From: Vibrio albus
GTDB taxonomy: Bacteria > Pseudomonadota > Gammaproteobacteria > Enterobacterales > Vibrionaceae
Length of the DNA stretch: 64,000 nucleotides
Direction: 5' to 3'
NCBI RefSeq assembly: GCF_003144035.1
Contig: NZ_QFWT01000003.1
Coordinates: 372,001-436,000 of the forward strand
Below, in pieces: positions 9,483 through 17,982 of the stretch. The notes under the pieces are model-generated. The model was not told where the DNA came from and did no database searches. It was given only the letters and a program-made list of their open reading frames with translations. The position numbers and the translations under genes were made by a program. Position 1 is the stretch's first letter. Each line of letters opens with the position of its first letter.

Positions 9483-10979
9483 TTATGATCCTCCTTTTAC
9501 GGAAGGAAGTTTGGACACTAACCTTAGCGATACTGTCAGGCCTTCCAACTGGTAATGCGGACGCAGGAAGAACTTCGAAGTGTAGTAACCCGGGTTTCCC
9601 TCTATTTCTTCCACGACGACTTCGGCCGCAGCTAGTGGATGTTCCGCTTTGGTAATTTCTGATGAATGTGCTGGATCACCATCGACATATTGCATGATCC
9701 ATTCTTGCAGCCAGCGCTGCATTTCTTCTCTTTCTTTAAAGGAGCCGAGTTTGTCGCGAACAATACATTTTAGGTAGTGAGCGAATCGGCAGGTGGCGAA
9801 CAGGTATGGGAACCGGGCAGCCAGGTTGGCATTGGCGGTAGCATCCGGATCATCATACACGGCTGGTTTTTGCAGAGACTGTGCGCCAATAAAGGCAGCG
9901 AAATCGGTGTTTTTCTTGTGGACTAAAGGCATAAAGCCGTTCTTCGCCAGTTCTGCTTCACGTCGATCACTGATTGCGATTTCGGTCGGGCATTTCATAT
10001 CGACACCACCGTCATCGGTCGGGAAGGTATGAGCGGGCAAACCTTCGACAGCACCACCGGACTCAATACCACGGATCCGTGAACACCAGCCATATTCCTT
10101 GAAGGAACGGTTAATATTCACGGCCATTGCATAGGCAGCATTTGACCAGGTGTAACGGTTATGGGCTCCGCTGTTGGTATCTTCTTCAAAGTCGAACTCT
10201 TCAACCGGTTCGGTTTTCGCACCATATGGCAGGCGGGAAAGATAACGCGGCATGGCCAGGCCAATGTATTTAGAGTCGTCAGAATTACGCAGCGAGTTCC
10301 ATGCGGCGTATTCTGGGGTCTGAAAGATTTTGGTCAGATCACGTGGATTGCTCAGCTCCTGCCAGGAATCCATCTGCATGACGCCCGGATTGGCACCTGC
10401 AATAAAAGGTGAGTGGGTGGCAGCACTGACTTTGGCGATTTCACCCAACAGCTCTACGTCCTGAGGGCTTTGATCAAAGTAGTAGTCGCCGACCAGACAG
10501 CCATAAGGTTCACCACCGAACTGACCGTATTCTTCTTCATACAGTTTTTTGAAGATAGGGCTCTGATCCCAGGCGGTACCTTTATATTTTTTCAGGGTTT
10601 TATGCAGGTCTTTTTTAGTGATATTCATCACCCGGATCTTCAGCATTTCGTCAGTTTCGGTGTTGTTAACCAGGTAGTGGAGGCCGCGCCATGCTCCTTC
10701 CAGTTTCTGGAACTCTTCGTTATGCAAAATGAGGTTAACCTGCTCGGTCAGGCGCTTATCAATTTCAGCGATCATTTCGCGAATGGTGACAGAAACATCG
10801 GCAGAAACGGTTATGGAGGAGGCGAGGGCTTGTTCTGCCAGCGTCTGGACAGCGTGTTCCACTTCTTCCCGGGCCTGATCCGATTTAGGGCGAATCTCCT
10901 GATTTAACAGACTGGCAAATTCACTCGATTCCAGCTTTGTTTCGCTGGCTTGTTGCTCTACAGTGCGTTCGGTGTCCAT
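9483..10979 (-). CDS. tssC: T6SS contractile sheath large subunit TssC (VipB)
   Basis: TssC pairs with TssB to build the contractile sheath around the Hcp tube. The 498-residue product contains the family signatures WRGLHYLVNNTETDEMLKIR, YGCLVGDYYFD and RFAHYLKCIVRDKLGSF, and ends FLRPHYQLEGLTVSLRLVSK. Length is standard. The gene begins 3 bp after tssB, with its ribosome site (GGAGGAG) inside the tssB end, so the two subunits are coupled. Confidence 0.97.
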   Translation of the reverse strand: MDTERTVEQQASETKLESSEFASLLNQEIRPKSDQAREEVEHAVQTLAEQALASSITVSADVSVTIREMIAEIDKRLTEQVNLILHNEEFQKLEGAWRGLHYLVNNTETDEMLKIRVMNITKKDLHKTLKKYKGTAWDQSPIFKKLYEEEYGQFGGEPYGCLVGDYYFDQSPQDVELLGEIAKVSAATHSPFIAGANPGVMQMDSWQELSNPRDLTKIFQTPEYAAWNSLRNSDDSKYIGLAMPRYLSRLPYGAKTEPVEEFDFEEDTNSGAHNRYTWSNAAYAMAVNINRSFKEYGWCSRIRGIESGGAVEGLPAHTFPTDDGGVDMKCPTEIAISDRREAELAKNGFMPLVHKKNTDFAAFIGAQSLQKPAVYDDPDATANANLAARFPYLFATCRFAHYLKCIVRDKLGSFKEREEMQRWLQEWIMQYVDGDPAHSSEITKAEHPLAAAEVVVEEIEGNPGYYTSKFFLRPHYQLEGLTVSLRLVSKLPSVKGGS

Positions 10980-10982
10980 AGG

Positions 10983-11501
10983 TTACTCCTCCTCAGGGGA
11001 TTGTTCTTCCGCTGGCTTCGGAGCAGATGCTAGAGATTGCAGCAATGCCGGATCATTAAGTGCTTTAGATATCAGCTCTTCGGCTCCAGTTTTACCATCC
11101 ATATACGTCATCAGGTTTGAAAGCTGGGTTCGTGCTTTTAGCAGTTCATTCAATGCGCCCACTTTCTGGGCAACAGCGGCAGGGGAAAAATCATCCATGC
11201 TGTCGAAACTCAGATCGATATTTAGGTTGCCTTCACCGGTCAGTGTGTTGGGCACTTCAAAGGCTACTCGTGGTTTCATTGACTTGAGCCTGTCATCAAA
11301 ATTATCAACATCAATTTCAAGCATTTTGCGCTCAGCGACGGAAGGAAGAGGTTCTTCTGGTTTACCTGACAGGTCAGCCATTACCCCCATTACAAACGGA
11401 AGCTGGACTTTTTTTTCTGCACCGTAAACCTCAACGTCGTACTCAATCTGTACCCTTGGGGCACGATTTTTCGCAATAAATTTTTGGCTGCTCTGGGTCA
11501 C
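10983..11501 (-). CDS. tssB: T6SS contractile sheath small subunit TssB (VipA)
   Basis: TssB forms the sheath heterodimer with TssC and carries the surface recognised by ClpV. The 172-residue product has NRAPRVQIEYDVEVYGAEKK, LPFVMGVMADLSG and the LMTYMDGK segment expected of VipA. The start is GTG, with AGGAGG 6 bp upstream. The C-terminal tail is acidic and variable (EEQSPEEE). It follows tssA after 34 bp. Confidence 0.97.
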   Translation of the reverse strand: MTQSSQKFIAKNRAPRVQIEYDVEVYGAEKKVQLPFVMGVMADLSGKPEEPLPSVAERKMLEIDVDNFDDRLKSMKPRVAFEVPNTLTGEGNLNIDLSFDSMDDFSPAAVAQKVGALNELLKARTQLSNLMTYMDGKTGAEELISKALNDPALLQSLASAPKPAEEQSPEEE

Positions 11502-11535
11502 AGTTCACCTCCTGTTGGTGTTAAACCCTGCATGC

Positions 11536-12651
11536 TTACCAGTCATCTTCATTGGTTTGCGGGCTGGTATCCTGCTGGTCATTATTTGTGTGCTCTTCCT
11601 CAGGCCCCCGTATCAGCTCAACCTGAGAGATGCCATCCGGGGCAATATCTCTGATGATTTCCATAAAGTTCATACCGACCATTCTTTTCGCGCGGAAAAT
11701 CAGTAGCGGAACCGGGCTGGTGGGCTCATATTGCTGGTAGTAATGTTCAATATCCTCCAGTGCCCGGATAACGTCGTCCCGGCTGCTGATTTGTCCGTTG
11801 TATCCGTGATTAACCGGATTGGCAGGTGTGGCCACGGGAGTATTGCGGGTATTATTTTCTGCGGCAGAGCCTGATGCTGACTCGGTAGCCGGTACGGCAG
11901 CTGAAGCGCTGTCTGTAGACACATACTGGTTCAGAATTCGCTGAATTTCTTTTAGCTCGTCAGACAGCGGAGCAAAGCTCGCGGCGTCAGCAACACCGAC
12001 CTGCTCGGTAATAAACTGTTCTATTTGCGTGGCGTTTTGCAGGCTTTCAGTGACAGCGTCACTAGTTCGTTGCAACTCATCGTTGTCTGCATCCTGAAAG
12101 GCACCATTGATGGTGTTTTCTGACACGACATCATATCCGGGCGGTGGGGATGCTTCTCCGGTGGCGTAGGTAATATCCCGCAGACTGAAATTGCCCAGCA
12201 TGCGGGATTTTACCACCGGTGTTTTTCTGAGAGGAAGAAGCATGACTTCCTCGTCACAAAGGGTTGTCAGAGCGTTGATCCGCATTGTGGGATCGCCATC
12301 ATCTTCATCCAGAAGAGGATAAATGTTCGCCCAGTGAGTGGTGAGCGATTCAGTCAGCGCTGCCAGCACTTCATTAAAGGTGCTTAGATCATCAGTCCGC
12401 AGAACGGCACGAAGCAGGTAGATAAACACCCGGATATCTTTGGTGCGTGAAAGCAACGCAATGGCTTTCTTTTTCACTTCCTGCCAGTCGGCGTCTTCGG
12501 CTTCTACAAACGTATCACCGATCTGCTGCTCGGCCTTACCTTGTGACAGTGATTCCAGTTCGATAAAGTCGTTATCATATTCAAGGTCTTCTCCACAGAT
12601 CTGATCAGCAGAAATATCACTGATAAGAGTCGTGCGATCAATTGCCACCAT
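11536..12651 (-). CDS. tssA: T6SS cap/priming protein TssA (ImpA family)
   Basis: TssA proteins prime or cap growth of the sheath and tube. The N-terminal ImpA domain is clear: CGEDLEYDNDFIELE, EAEDADWQEVKKKAIALLSR and TKDIRVFIYLLRAVL (about residues 20-105). The C-terminal part holds SRDDVIRALEDIEHYYQQYE and SPVPLLIFRAKRMVGMNFME, as in short TssA forms. I chose the start giving MVAIDRT because GGGAG lies 7 bp upstream; an in-frame ATG 54 bp earlier exists. A 140-bp spacer separates the neighbouring gene upstream from the longer reading, so a promoter may lie there. Confidence 0.93.
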   Translation of the reverse strand: MVAIDRTTLISDISADQICGEDLEYDNDFIELESLSQGKAEQQIGDTFVEAEDADWQEVKKKAIALLSRTKDIRVFIYLLRAVLRTDDLSTFNEVLAALTESLTTHWANIYPLLDEDDGDPTMRINALTTLCDEEVMLLPLRKTPVVKSRMLGNFSLRDITYATGEASPPPGYDVVSENTINGAFQDADNDELQRTSDAVTESLQNATQIEQFITEQVGVADAASFAPLSDELKEIQRILNQYVSTDSASAAVPATESASGSAAENNTRNTPVATPANPVNHGYNGQISSRDDVIRALEDIEHYYQQYEPTSPVPLLIFRAKRMVGMNFMEIIRDIAPDGISQVELIRGPEEEHTNNDQQDTSPQTNEDDW

Positions 12652-12767
12652 AATGGGGCTCCCTGATAACCTGTTACCCTCTAACGGCTGGGGGTGATGA
12701 GTCAATCCCTGTACGGCTGGGCCCTGATAAGTATTATCAACAACGTAAAAATAAACGCTGCTTAAGA

Positions 12768-12782
12768 ACTACTTAAAGTAGT
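12768..12782. repeat. 15-bp inverted repeat upstream of tssA
   Basis: ACTACTT and AAGTAGT surround one base, 117 bp upstream of the chosen tssA start. Could be an operator in the spacer. No protein can be named. Confidence 0.35.
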
Positions 12783-12845
12783 AGATGGGAGAATGCGAAA
12801 AATAAAGTGGCACTCAGGAGATATTTACAAAACCATTAATAAATA

Positions 12846-13436
12846 TCATGGTTGAGACATATGACCGGTGCCGCCATTAGCAATATCGATAGCCTGATCC
12901 AAAAATGCGTGAAATTTTGCAGTAATTGTCTCAGGATCTGACTTGTAGACATGCATAACGACAGACGCCCAGAGTGCTTTCGCCGTCAGGTCTTCAGCCG
13001 GTGGAACGGGTGGGTTATCGGGGCCGGACAGACTGCCTGAACTCCAGGCTACGGCGGCCGAGACAAAACTTTCCGGCGTTTGATAGTGTTGTGATTCTGC
13101 GAGCTCCATGGCGGCCAGACGGTGCTCCTCATCGGGGCTGAATACCCACTCTTTGGCCCGTTTAATCGCCTCGGGTTCATTTGAACCGTCTCCATTGTCT
13201 GCACTGTTTTCGCTGTAAATCATGCAGGTCAGCCATACGGCTTCTCGTTTCGGGAGGGCGTAAAGCATAAACTGCAGTGCATCGCCATAGTATTGATTCC
13301 GCATCAGGAGGGAGACAAACTCCGCTGGTGAGGCTGTATCGTCCTGCAGTGAGCGGACGGGGTCTTCCAGTTCGTAAAGCGAGGTAACGTCTGATGCTTT
13401 GTTGTGAATGACTTTTGTTAATGTGAGTTCACCCAT
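12846..13436 (-). CDS. T6SS-linked hypothetical protein (DUF6931-like)
   Basis: The 196-residue soluble protein has no signal peptide or membrane segment. It is helical and rich in acidic residues, with RSLQDDTASPAEFVSLLMRN, YALPKREAVWLTC and RLAAMELAESQHYQTPESF. It resembles a small family (DUF6931, from memory) often found next to vgrG in T6SS loci; that name is uncertain. The position between vgrG (51 bp upstream) and tssA suggests a role in spike assembly or effector loading. AGGA precedes the ATG. Function unknown. Confidence 0.75.
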   Translation of the reverse strand: MGELTLTKVIHNKASDVTSLYELEDPVRSLQDDTASPAEFVSLLMRNQYYGDALQFMLYALPKREAVWLTCMIYSENSADNGDGSNEPEAIKRAKEWVFSPDEEHRLAAMELAESQHYQTPESFVSAAVAWSSGSLSGPDNPPVPPAEDLTAKALWASVVMHVYKSDPETITAKFHAFLDQAIDIANGGTGHMSQP

Positions 13437-13487
13437 AACCGGATCCTGCTTTTAGTTTGTGTTTCTCTCTTAGTTTGTTTTTCTTTC

Positions 13488-15473
13488 TTAGTTTATCTTG
13501 ATTATGCCGCCTTTTAGCGTCAGTACCGCGTCACCACTTACGGTTGTCATCGGGCTTTTAATATCCAGCTTTCCGTCCGCTTTAATTTCTACCTGCGGTG
13601 ATTTTATCGTAATTTTTGCCGGCTCGATTTTTATGCTGCTTCCGCCGACTTTCAGTTCGATTGAAGCCGGTGATTTCTGGCTAATCCCACCTTTGGCACT
13701 GATTTGTTGCTTACCGTTTATTTCGGTGGACTGATCTCCCTTAATACTGACGGTCTGGTTTCCTGCGATATCGACCGCCTGCTTCCCAGCAATATCGATA
13801 GACTGGTCTCCCTTTTTGAGTTCCAGGCTGTCATTGCCGGTTTCCAGCATGGTGGAACGGTTGCCATAAATTTGAACAGACTGATCGCCTGGGTCAGATT
13901 TTTCGAAGCCGACAGACAGAAAGTCGTCGTTTTCTACAATACGGGTAAAGGTTCTCTCTGCGTGTAAATAGACTTCTTCACTGCCTTTTTTATCTTCAAA
14001 CCGCAGTTCGTTAAAATTCTCGGCCGTCCCCTTGGTTGAGCTTCGGGTTTTAATGCCAGACTGGGTTTTGTTGGCGGGCATGCTGTAAGGCGGGGGCATC
14101 TCGGTATTATAGACGGCTCCGGTGACGATCGGCCGGTCCGGATCGCCGTTAATAAAATGTACGATCACTTCCTGTCCGACGCGGGGAATATGTAAACTGC
14201 CCCATTTATTCCCGGCCAGCGACTGACTGACACGGACCCAACAAGAATTTCCGGTGTTGTCCCGGCTCCAGTAAAACCGAACCTTGATCCGGCCATGCTG
14301 ATCAATATTAATTTCTTCATCCTTGGCACCCACTACAACTGCGGTCTGGGCACCATAGACGACCGGTTTTGCGGTTAAGCGCGCAGGACGGAAAGCCCGT
14401 TCCCGAGAAATCGCCTCAAACCGGCATTGATATACCAGTGGAGAGTCTTTGCCGCCTGACTGAGTCTGTGAAGAAGTATAATCATCCAGGCTGATACTGA
14501 AATTAGCATGGGTAATTAAGTACTCGATATTTTGGTCGTCACGTGGGTAGTCCTGCAACGTGAATAACCGGCCGCTACCAAGTTTTATTGAGTTTCCTTC
14601 GGCACAGACCATTACTGACATTGCTTTTAGCTCTTCCAGCCGGATCCGGGCGTAGCGCTTAGTATCGTCGGGGTTGGAATTATAATCGTGGAATTCGTAT
14701 CTTTCCTGCTCTGACAGGCTATGGGATTCTGAATCCGATTTCTGCCCCGATGTTACCGTGGGCGGATTGTGATAGTCGGTGTCCTGTACGGAATAAGTAC
14801 CGGACTGCACCTCTGCTCTGGAAAGCCAGGAAAAAATATGCTCTTCCGTACGTCGCTCTTTGTTTTCCGGCGGAAAGTAAGGAATGTCTCCCTGTGATTC
14901 ATCTTTATGGGCCTCGACAGAATCGGCGAGCACCAGTTTATGTCCGTGTTCGTCATGACGGAAATAATAATAGATGCCGGCGCTTTCCATTAAACGACTG
15001 ACGAAATTGAAATCTGTCTCGTTGTACTGCACACAGTATTCAAGATTTTGATAGGTCTCTGACAGTTTCTCCTCAAAATCGGAAAAGCTATTATCGCGGA
15101 ATATCTGTTTAATGATATCCGGTACCGCTTTGTTCTGAAAAATACGGCAGCCGGAGCTTATGGTCAGAAACCAGAGCCATGGCCGCAGTATTACCTGATA
15201 ATGTTCAAAGTTACTTACCTGTCCTGAATAGGTCACCTCTGCGACCAGGCCGTTAAAATATCGGGTTTCTCCGTTGTCATTCTGTAACCAGACTTTCACT
15301 TGTTCACCCAACAACAGGTTGAAGTTAATGTCACTATCTTCACTGAGCAAATCTAACCGGTAGTGAAATAGCTTACCCAGGCCTTCATCTGCCGTCATTT
15401 TCCAAAAGACCAGCTTATCTGTTTCCAGCGGAGTCGACACTGAAACGGGTCTGTCTGATTGAGTTAATGACAT
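13488..15473 (-). CDS. vgrG: T6SS spike protein VgrG (TssI)
   Basis: VgrG trimers form the spike at the tip of the Hcp tube. The 661-residue product has a gp27-like N-terminal half (YRLDLLSEDSDINFNLLLGE, CVQYNETDFNFVSRLMESAG, YYYFRHDEHGH), the gp5 OB-fold signature CWVRVSQSLAGNKWGSLHIP followed by RVGQEVIVHF and GDPDRPIVTG, and a C-terminal beta-helix with repeats such as QSIDIAGKQ and QTVSIKGDQ. It ends just after the helix, so no fused effector domain is present. A GGGAGG site lies 8 bp before the ATG. Confidence 0.97.
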   Translation of the reverse strand: MSLTQSDRPVSVSTPLETDKLVFWKMTADEGLGKLFHYRLDLLSEDSDINFNLLLGEQVKVWLQNDNGETRYFNGLVAEVTYSGQVSNFEHYQVILRPWLWFLTISSGCRIFQNKAVPDIIKQIFRDNSFSDFEEKLSETYQNLEYCVQYNETDFNFVSRLMESAGIYYYFRHDEHGHKLVLADSVEAHKDESQGDIPYFPPENKERRTEEHIFSWLSRAEVQSGTYSVQDTDYHNPPTVTSGQKSDSESHSLSEQERYEFHDYNSNPDDTKRYARIRLEELKAMSVMVCAEGNSIKLGSGRLFTLQDYPRDDQNIEYLITHANFSISLDDYTSSQTQSGGKDSPLVYQCRFEAISRERAFRPARLTAKPVVYGAQTAVVVGAKDEEINIDQHGRIKVRFYWSRDNTGNSCWVRVSQSLAGNKWGSLHIPRVGQEVIVHFINGDPDRPIVTGAVYNTEMPPPYSMPANKTQSGIKTRSSTKGTAENFNELRFEDKKGSEEVYLHAERTFTRIVENDDFLSVGFEKSDPGDQSVQIYGNRSTMLETGNDSLELKKGDQSIDIAGKQAVDIAGNQTVSIKGDQSTEINGKQQISAKGGISQKSPASIELKVGGSSIKIEPAKITIKSPQVEIKADGKLDIKSPMTTVSGDAVLTLKGGIIKIN

Positions 15474-15632
15474 ATAGGGTGCCTCCCTGTCAGGGCTTTA
15501 CGCTCTAAGTCTAGTTGTTCGCTTGTGATTTGCATGAACGCGATTGGGGAAAGAGAATTTATTTGCGGCAGGAGTTCAAACAGCGACTACTATTTTTTAT
15601 ATACACTCATTCATGAGACACAAGGTGATGCA

Positions 15633-16076
15633 ATGGCTCAGTTTCAGGGCTCGGGTTTTTCTATTTATTTACCGGACAGCTGCATGGATGCATCGGCATA
15701 CACCTTTGTGTTGCCATATAACCAGGGTTTTTCCGCCAATCTGACGATTCGCTTTGAGCATGTCCCGGACGGCTATGAACTGGAAAAGTCTGTGAAGGAC
15801 GAGCTGGCGGCCCTGAGTAACCGCCTGAATGATTTCACCCTGATTAGCCAGAATGCCGGGCAGCGGGAAGGTAACGATGGAGTTATTGCAGTGTATGAGT
15901 GGGGAGAAGGACAGGCCCGCATGCGGCAAAGAGTGATTACCTTACTGGTGCAGGGAGATATGCCGAGAAAATACATTCTGACCACCACGGATCTGGTGGC
16001 CGGTGCAGAGGAGTCGGATGCGGTATTCAATCAGATTCTGCAAAGTTTTGCCCTGAATGATATTCAGTTTTTTTAG
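15633..16076 (+). CDS. DcrB/DUF1795-like protein, possible Eag-type T6SS chaperone
   Basis: The 147-residue protein has no signal peptide and reads GSGFSIYLPDSCMDASAYTF, then LPYNQGFSANLTI, and YELEKSVKDELAAL, ending with QILQSFALND. This layout matches the DcrB-related/DUF1795 group, which includes Eag chaperones that hold the hydrophobic N-termini of T6SS effectors. The start was chosen for AAGG 7 bp upstream; the frame is open 108 bp further. It is divergent from vgrG and converges on the PAAR gene with a 14-bp gap. No effector with N-terminal membrane segments lies in this window, so its client is unknown. Confidence 0.75.
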   Translation: MAQFQGSGFSIYLPDSCMDASAYTFVLPYNQGFSANLTIRFEHVPDGYELEKSVKDELAALSNRLNDFTLISQNAGQREGNDGVIAVYEWGEGQARMRQRVITLLVQGDMPRKYILTTTDLVAGAEESDAVFNQILQSFALNDIQFF

Positions 16077-16090
16077 CTACCGGACAAAAG

Positions 16091-16477
16091 TCAGCCTCCA
16101 ATCAATACGGTGGGGCATCCGGGTGGAAGGATTTTACCTGTCGGACTTGGAATGGGGGCAATGCAGCTGGGGTGAGCCGTCATATCGCCGACTCTGGCGG
16201 CAGGCAAGTTGCCGATCAGCACAGTCACAGATCCCATCGCAATCATTCCGGGGCCACCTGGTACACACCCGGCAAGAAGGCAGGGGGTGGTAGTATCAGT
16301 CAGTCTGGCGGCGGGCACATTTCCGATCAGAACATTAGGCTGACCTTTGATGATGGTCAGTGGCGTCGGGGGGTGCGGTATCGGTGCCGGAACCGGAGCG
16401 GGCGGATGTATAGGAGCGTGACAATGAGGTGCATCCTGAAGCACCATATCGCCCATTCTGGCTGCTGGCTTACCCAT
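16091..16477 (-). CDS. PAAR-domain T6SS spike-tip protein
   Basis: PAAR proteins cap VgrG with a sharp cone and recruit effectors. The 128-residue protein carries three literal PAAR motifs (residues 4-7, 55-58, 92-95), paired with VLIGN strands and DMTAHPSC near the end; His and Cys residues for the tip metal are present (DAPHCHAP, HPSC). A Pro/Ala-rich insertion (about 21-40) follows the first motif. There is no toxin extension, so any cargo must bind separately. GGGGGAG lies just before the ATG. The gene is on the same strand as vgrG, with the DcrB-like gene between them on the other strand. Confidence 0.94.
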   Translation of the reverse strand: MGKPAARMGDMVLQDAPHCHAPIHPPAPVPAPIPHPPTPLTIIKGQPNVLIGNVPAARLTDTTTPCLLAGCVPGGPGMIAMGSVTVLIGNLPAARVGDMTAHPSCIAPIPSPTGKILPPGCPTVLIGG

Positions 16478-16704
16478 ATCTCCCCCTTAATTTCATCTTA
16501 TCTGATGACGTACTCCCATAATTTTAGAGCGAAACGGACGGTTAAATAATAAAGAGTCACCTGACTGCGTAAGCCTTTTCATCTTATTATCAATAATGAA
16601 ACACTTACTGTCGGTCTCTGCTGATAGTTTCATGGCAAGGACGTGTTGAATGGACTATATATTTGATGACACACCTTAATTTCCGCCAGACAGGAGTAGC
16701 AGGG

Positions 16705-17880
16705 ATGCGTATCTCAACTCGTACACTTATTCCGGTTTTTTTGGTTTGCACTGTTCTCTACGGCTGTACGTCAACGAAAAAAGAAGAACCTGTGGTTGAA
16801 GAAACCAATATTCAGACACAGGAACAACAAATGGTTGAACCGGAATTTACGGCTCAGAAAGGTCTCACTCCACGGGCACGGCTTCAGCTCGTTATGCGTT
16901 ATTTGTCAAATGGTGAGCCGGACAAAGCCAGAGTCGAACTGCAGGAATATATCAATACCAACCCTAAATCTCCGCGCGCCAACATGCTGATGAAACAGAT
17001 CGATCAGCCGGCTTCTTCCTATTTTCCGGCGTCTAACTTTGCTGTCACCATGAATAAAGGGGAAACCATTTCTACGTTAGCAAGAGATTACCTCGGAGAT
17101 GTTTTCTCTTTCTATGCACTGGCAAAATACAATGGAATTGAAAAGCCGGCCTGGATTGATGAAGGGCAGGTTATAAAGATCCCGGCAACTCCGGAAGCGC
17201 TCAAGCATAAGGCGGAGCTGATTGCCATGGATCAGGACGGGCAAGCAGTGGTTCCAGAACCTGTTTCCGGGGATGATATGCTGGATCAGGCCTTAGATTT
17301 CGTCGTGGAGGACGCCGGGATGACCGAGATGATGACTGACGGAGCGGAAAGCGAAGCCATGGCTTCTGATAGTGATATGTCAGACATGATGATGCCGGAA
17401 GACCTGATGAATGAGGCTATTGATAATGGAGACTATGTCGCAGCCGTTGAGCAATTGGAGGTGATAAAAGCAACGGTAGGGTTGTCATCCAGTGGAGATA
17501 AGAACAGTATTTCTACCTACCAGCAAGCGGCCCGCCAACTGGAATCAGTCGATCCTAAGAGGGCGGCGGAGTATTACTATGAATCGGCAAAAGTGCAGAT
17601 TAAATACGGCCAGCGGGAAAGCGCTATCCCGTCACTGAAAAAGGCGGTTGAGCTGGATCCTGGTAATGTCTCTGCAGAAAATACGCTGCGTCCTATCCAG
17701 CAGGAATTCGCGGATAAATATCACAGTGAAGCCTCCATCGCTTACCGGAAACAGGAACTGGATAAAGCCATTGCCCTGTGGCATAAAGTAATAGAGATTA
17801 AGCCTGATCATAGCGCCGCGAAAGCCTATCTGGCTCAGGCTGAAGAGCTGAAAGCGAAACTGAGCGAATTGCAGGAGTAG
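16705..17880 (+). CDS. LysM and TPR lipoprotein
   Basis: A basic N-terminus, hydrophobic stretch and lipobox VLYGC mark a lipoprotein. A LysM-like domain follows (about residues 115-165: NKGETISTLARDYLGDVFSF, then ALAKYNGI and GQVIKIPA), which would bind peptidoglycan. A Met/Asp-rich linker (MTEMMTDGAESEAMASDSDM) leads to C-terminal TPR repeats (RAAEYYYESAKVQIKYGQRE; KAIALWHKVIEIKPDHSAAK). The ATG giving MRISTRT has AGGAG 8 bp upstream; an in-frame ATG lies 42 bp earlier. It faces the kinase-deacetylase-lipoprotein operon and shares LysM and TPR themes with it. Role inferred: envelope scaffold. Confidence 0.85.
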   Translation: MRISTRTLIPVFLVCTVLYGCTSTKKEEPVVEETNIQTQEQQMVEPEFTAQKGLTPRARLQLVMRYLSNGEPDKARVELQEYINTNPKSPRANMLMKQIDQPASSYFPASNFAVTMNKGETISTLARDYLGDVFSFYALAKYNGIEKPAWIDEGQVIKIPATPEALKHKAELIAMDQDGQAVVPEPVSGDDMLDQALDFVVEDAGMTEMMTDGAESEAMASDSDMSDMMMPEDLMNEAIDNGDYVAAVEQLEVIKATVGLSSSGDKNSISTYQQAARQLESVDPKRAAEYYYESAKVQIKYGQRESAIPSLKKAVELDPGNVSAENTLRPIQQEFADKYHSEASIAYRKQELDKAIALWHKVIEIKPDHSAAKAYLAQAEELKAKLSELQE

Positions 17881-17914
17881 GGTACTGACCGAGGTTGGAC
17901 CAGGTAAACGAAAG

Positions 17915-17945
17915 CGGCTGGTTTTATACCAGCCGTTTGTTTTTC
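17915..17945 (+). terminator. Rho-independent terminator after the LysM/TPR lipoprotein
   Basis: A perfect 7-bp stem CGGCTGG/CCAGCCG with a 7-base loop is followed by TTTGTTTTT. It lies 35 bp after the lipoprotein stop and could also work in reverse for the convergent lipoprotein gene, since the opposite side is A-rich. Confidence 0.85.
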
Positions 17946-17982
17946 AGTGGCTTTATACTTTTTCGGTTTTTTATTAACCGGT

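Noticed and set aside
12800..12830. TGGCAC near 12809 on the plus strand as the -24 part of a sigma-54 promoter for T6SS genes
   Set aside because: No GC at the -12 position with correct spacing, and it points away from the T6SS operon.
16630..16665. TGGCAAGGACGTGTTGAA as a sigma-54 promoter of the LysM/TPR lipoprotein
   Set aside because: No GC at -12 and wrong spacing.
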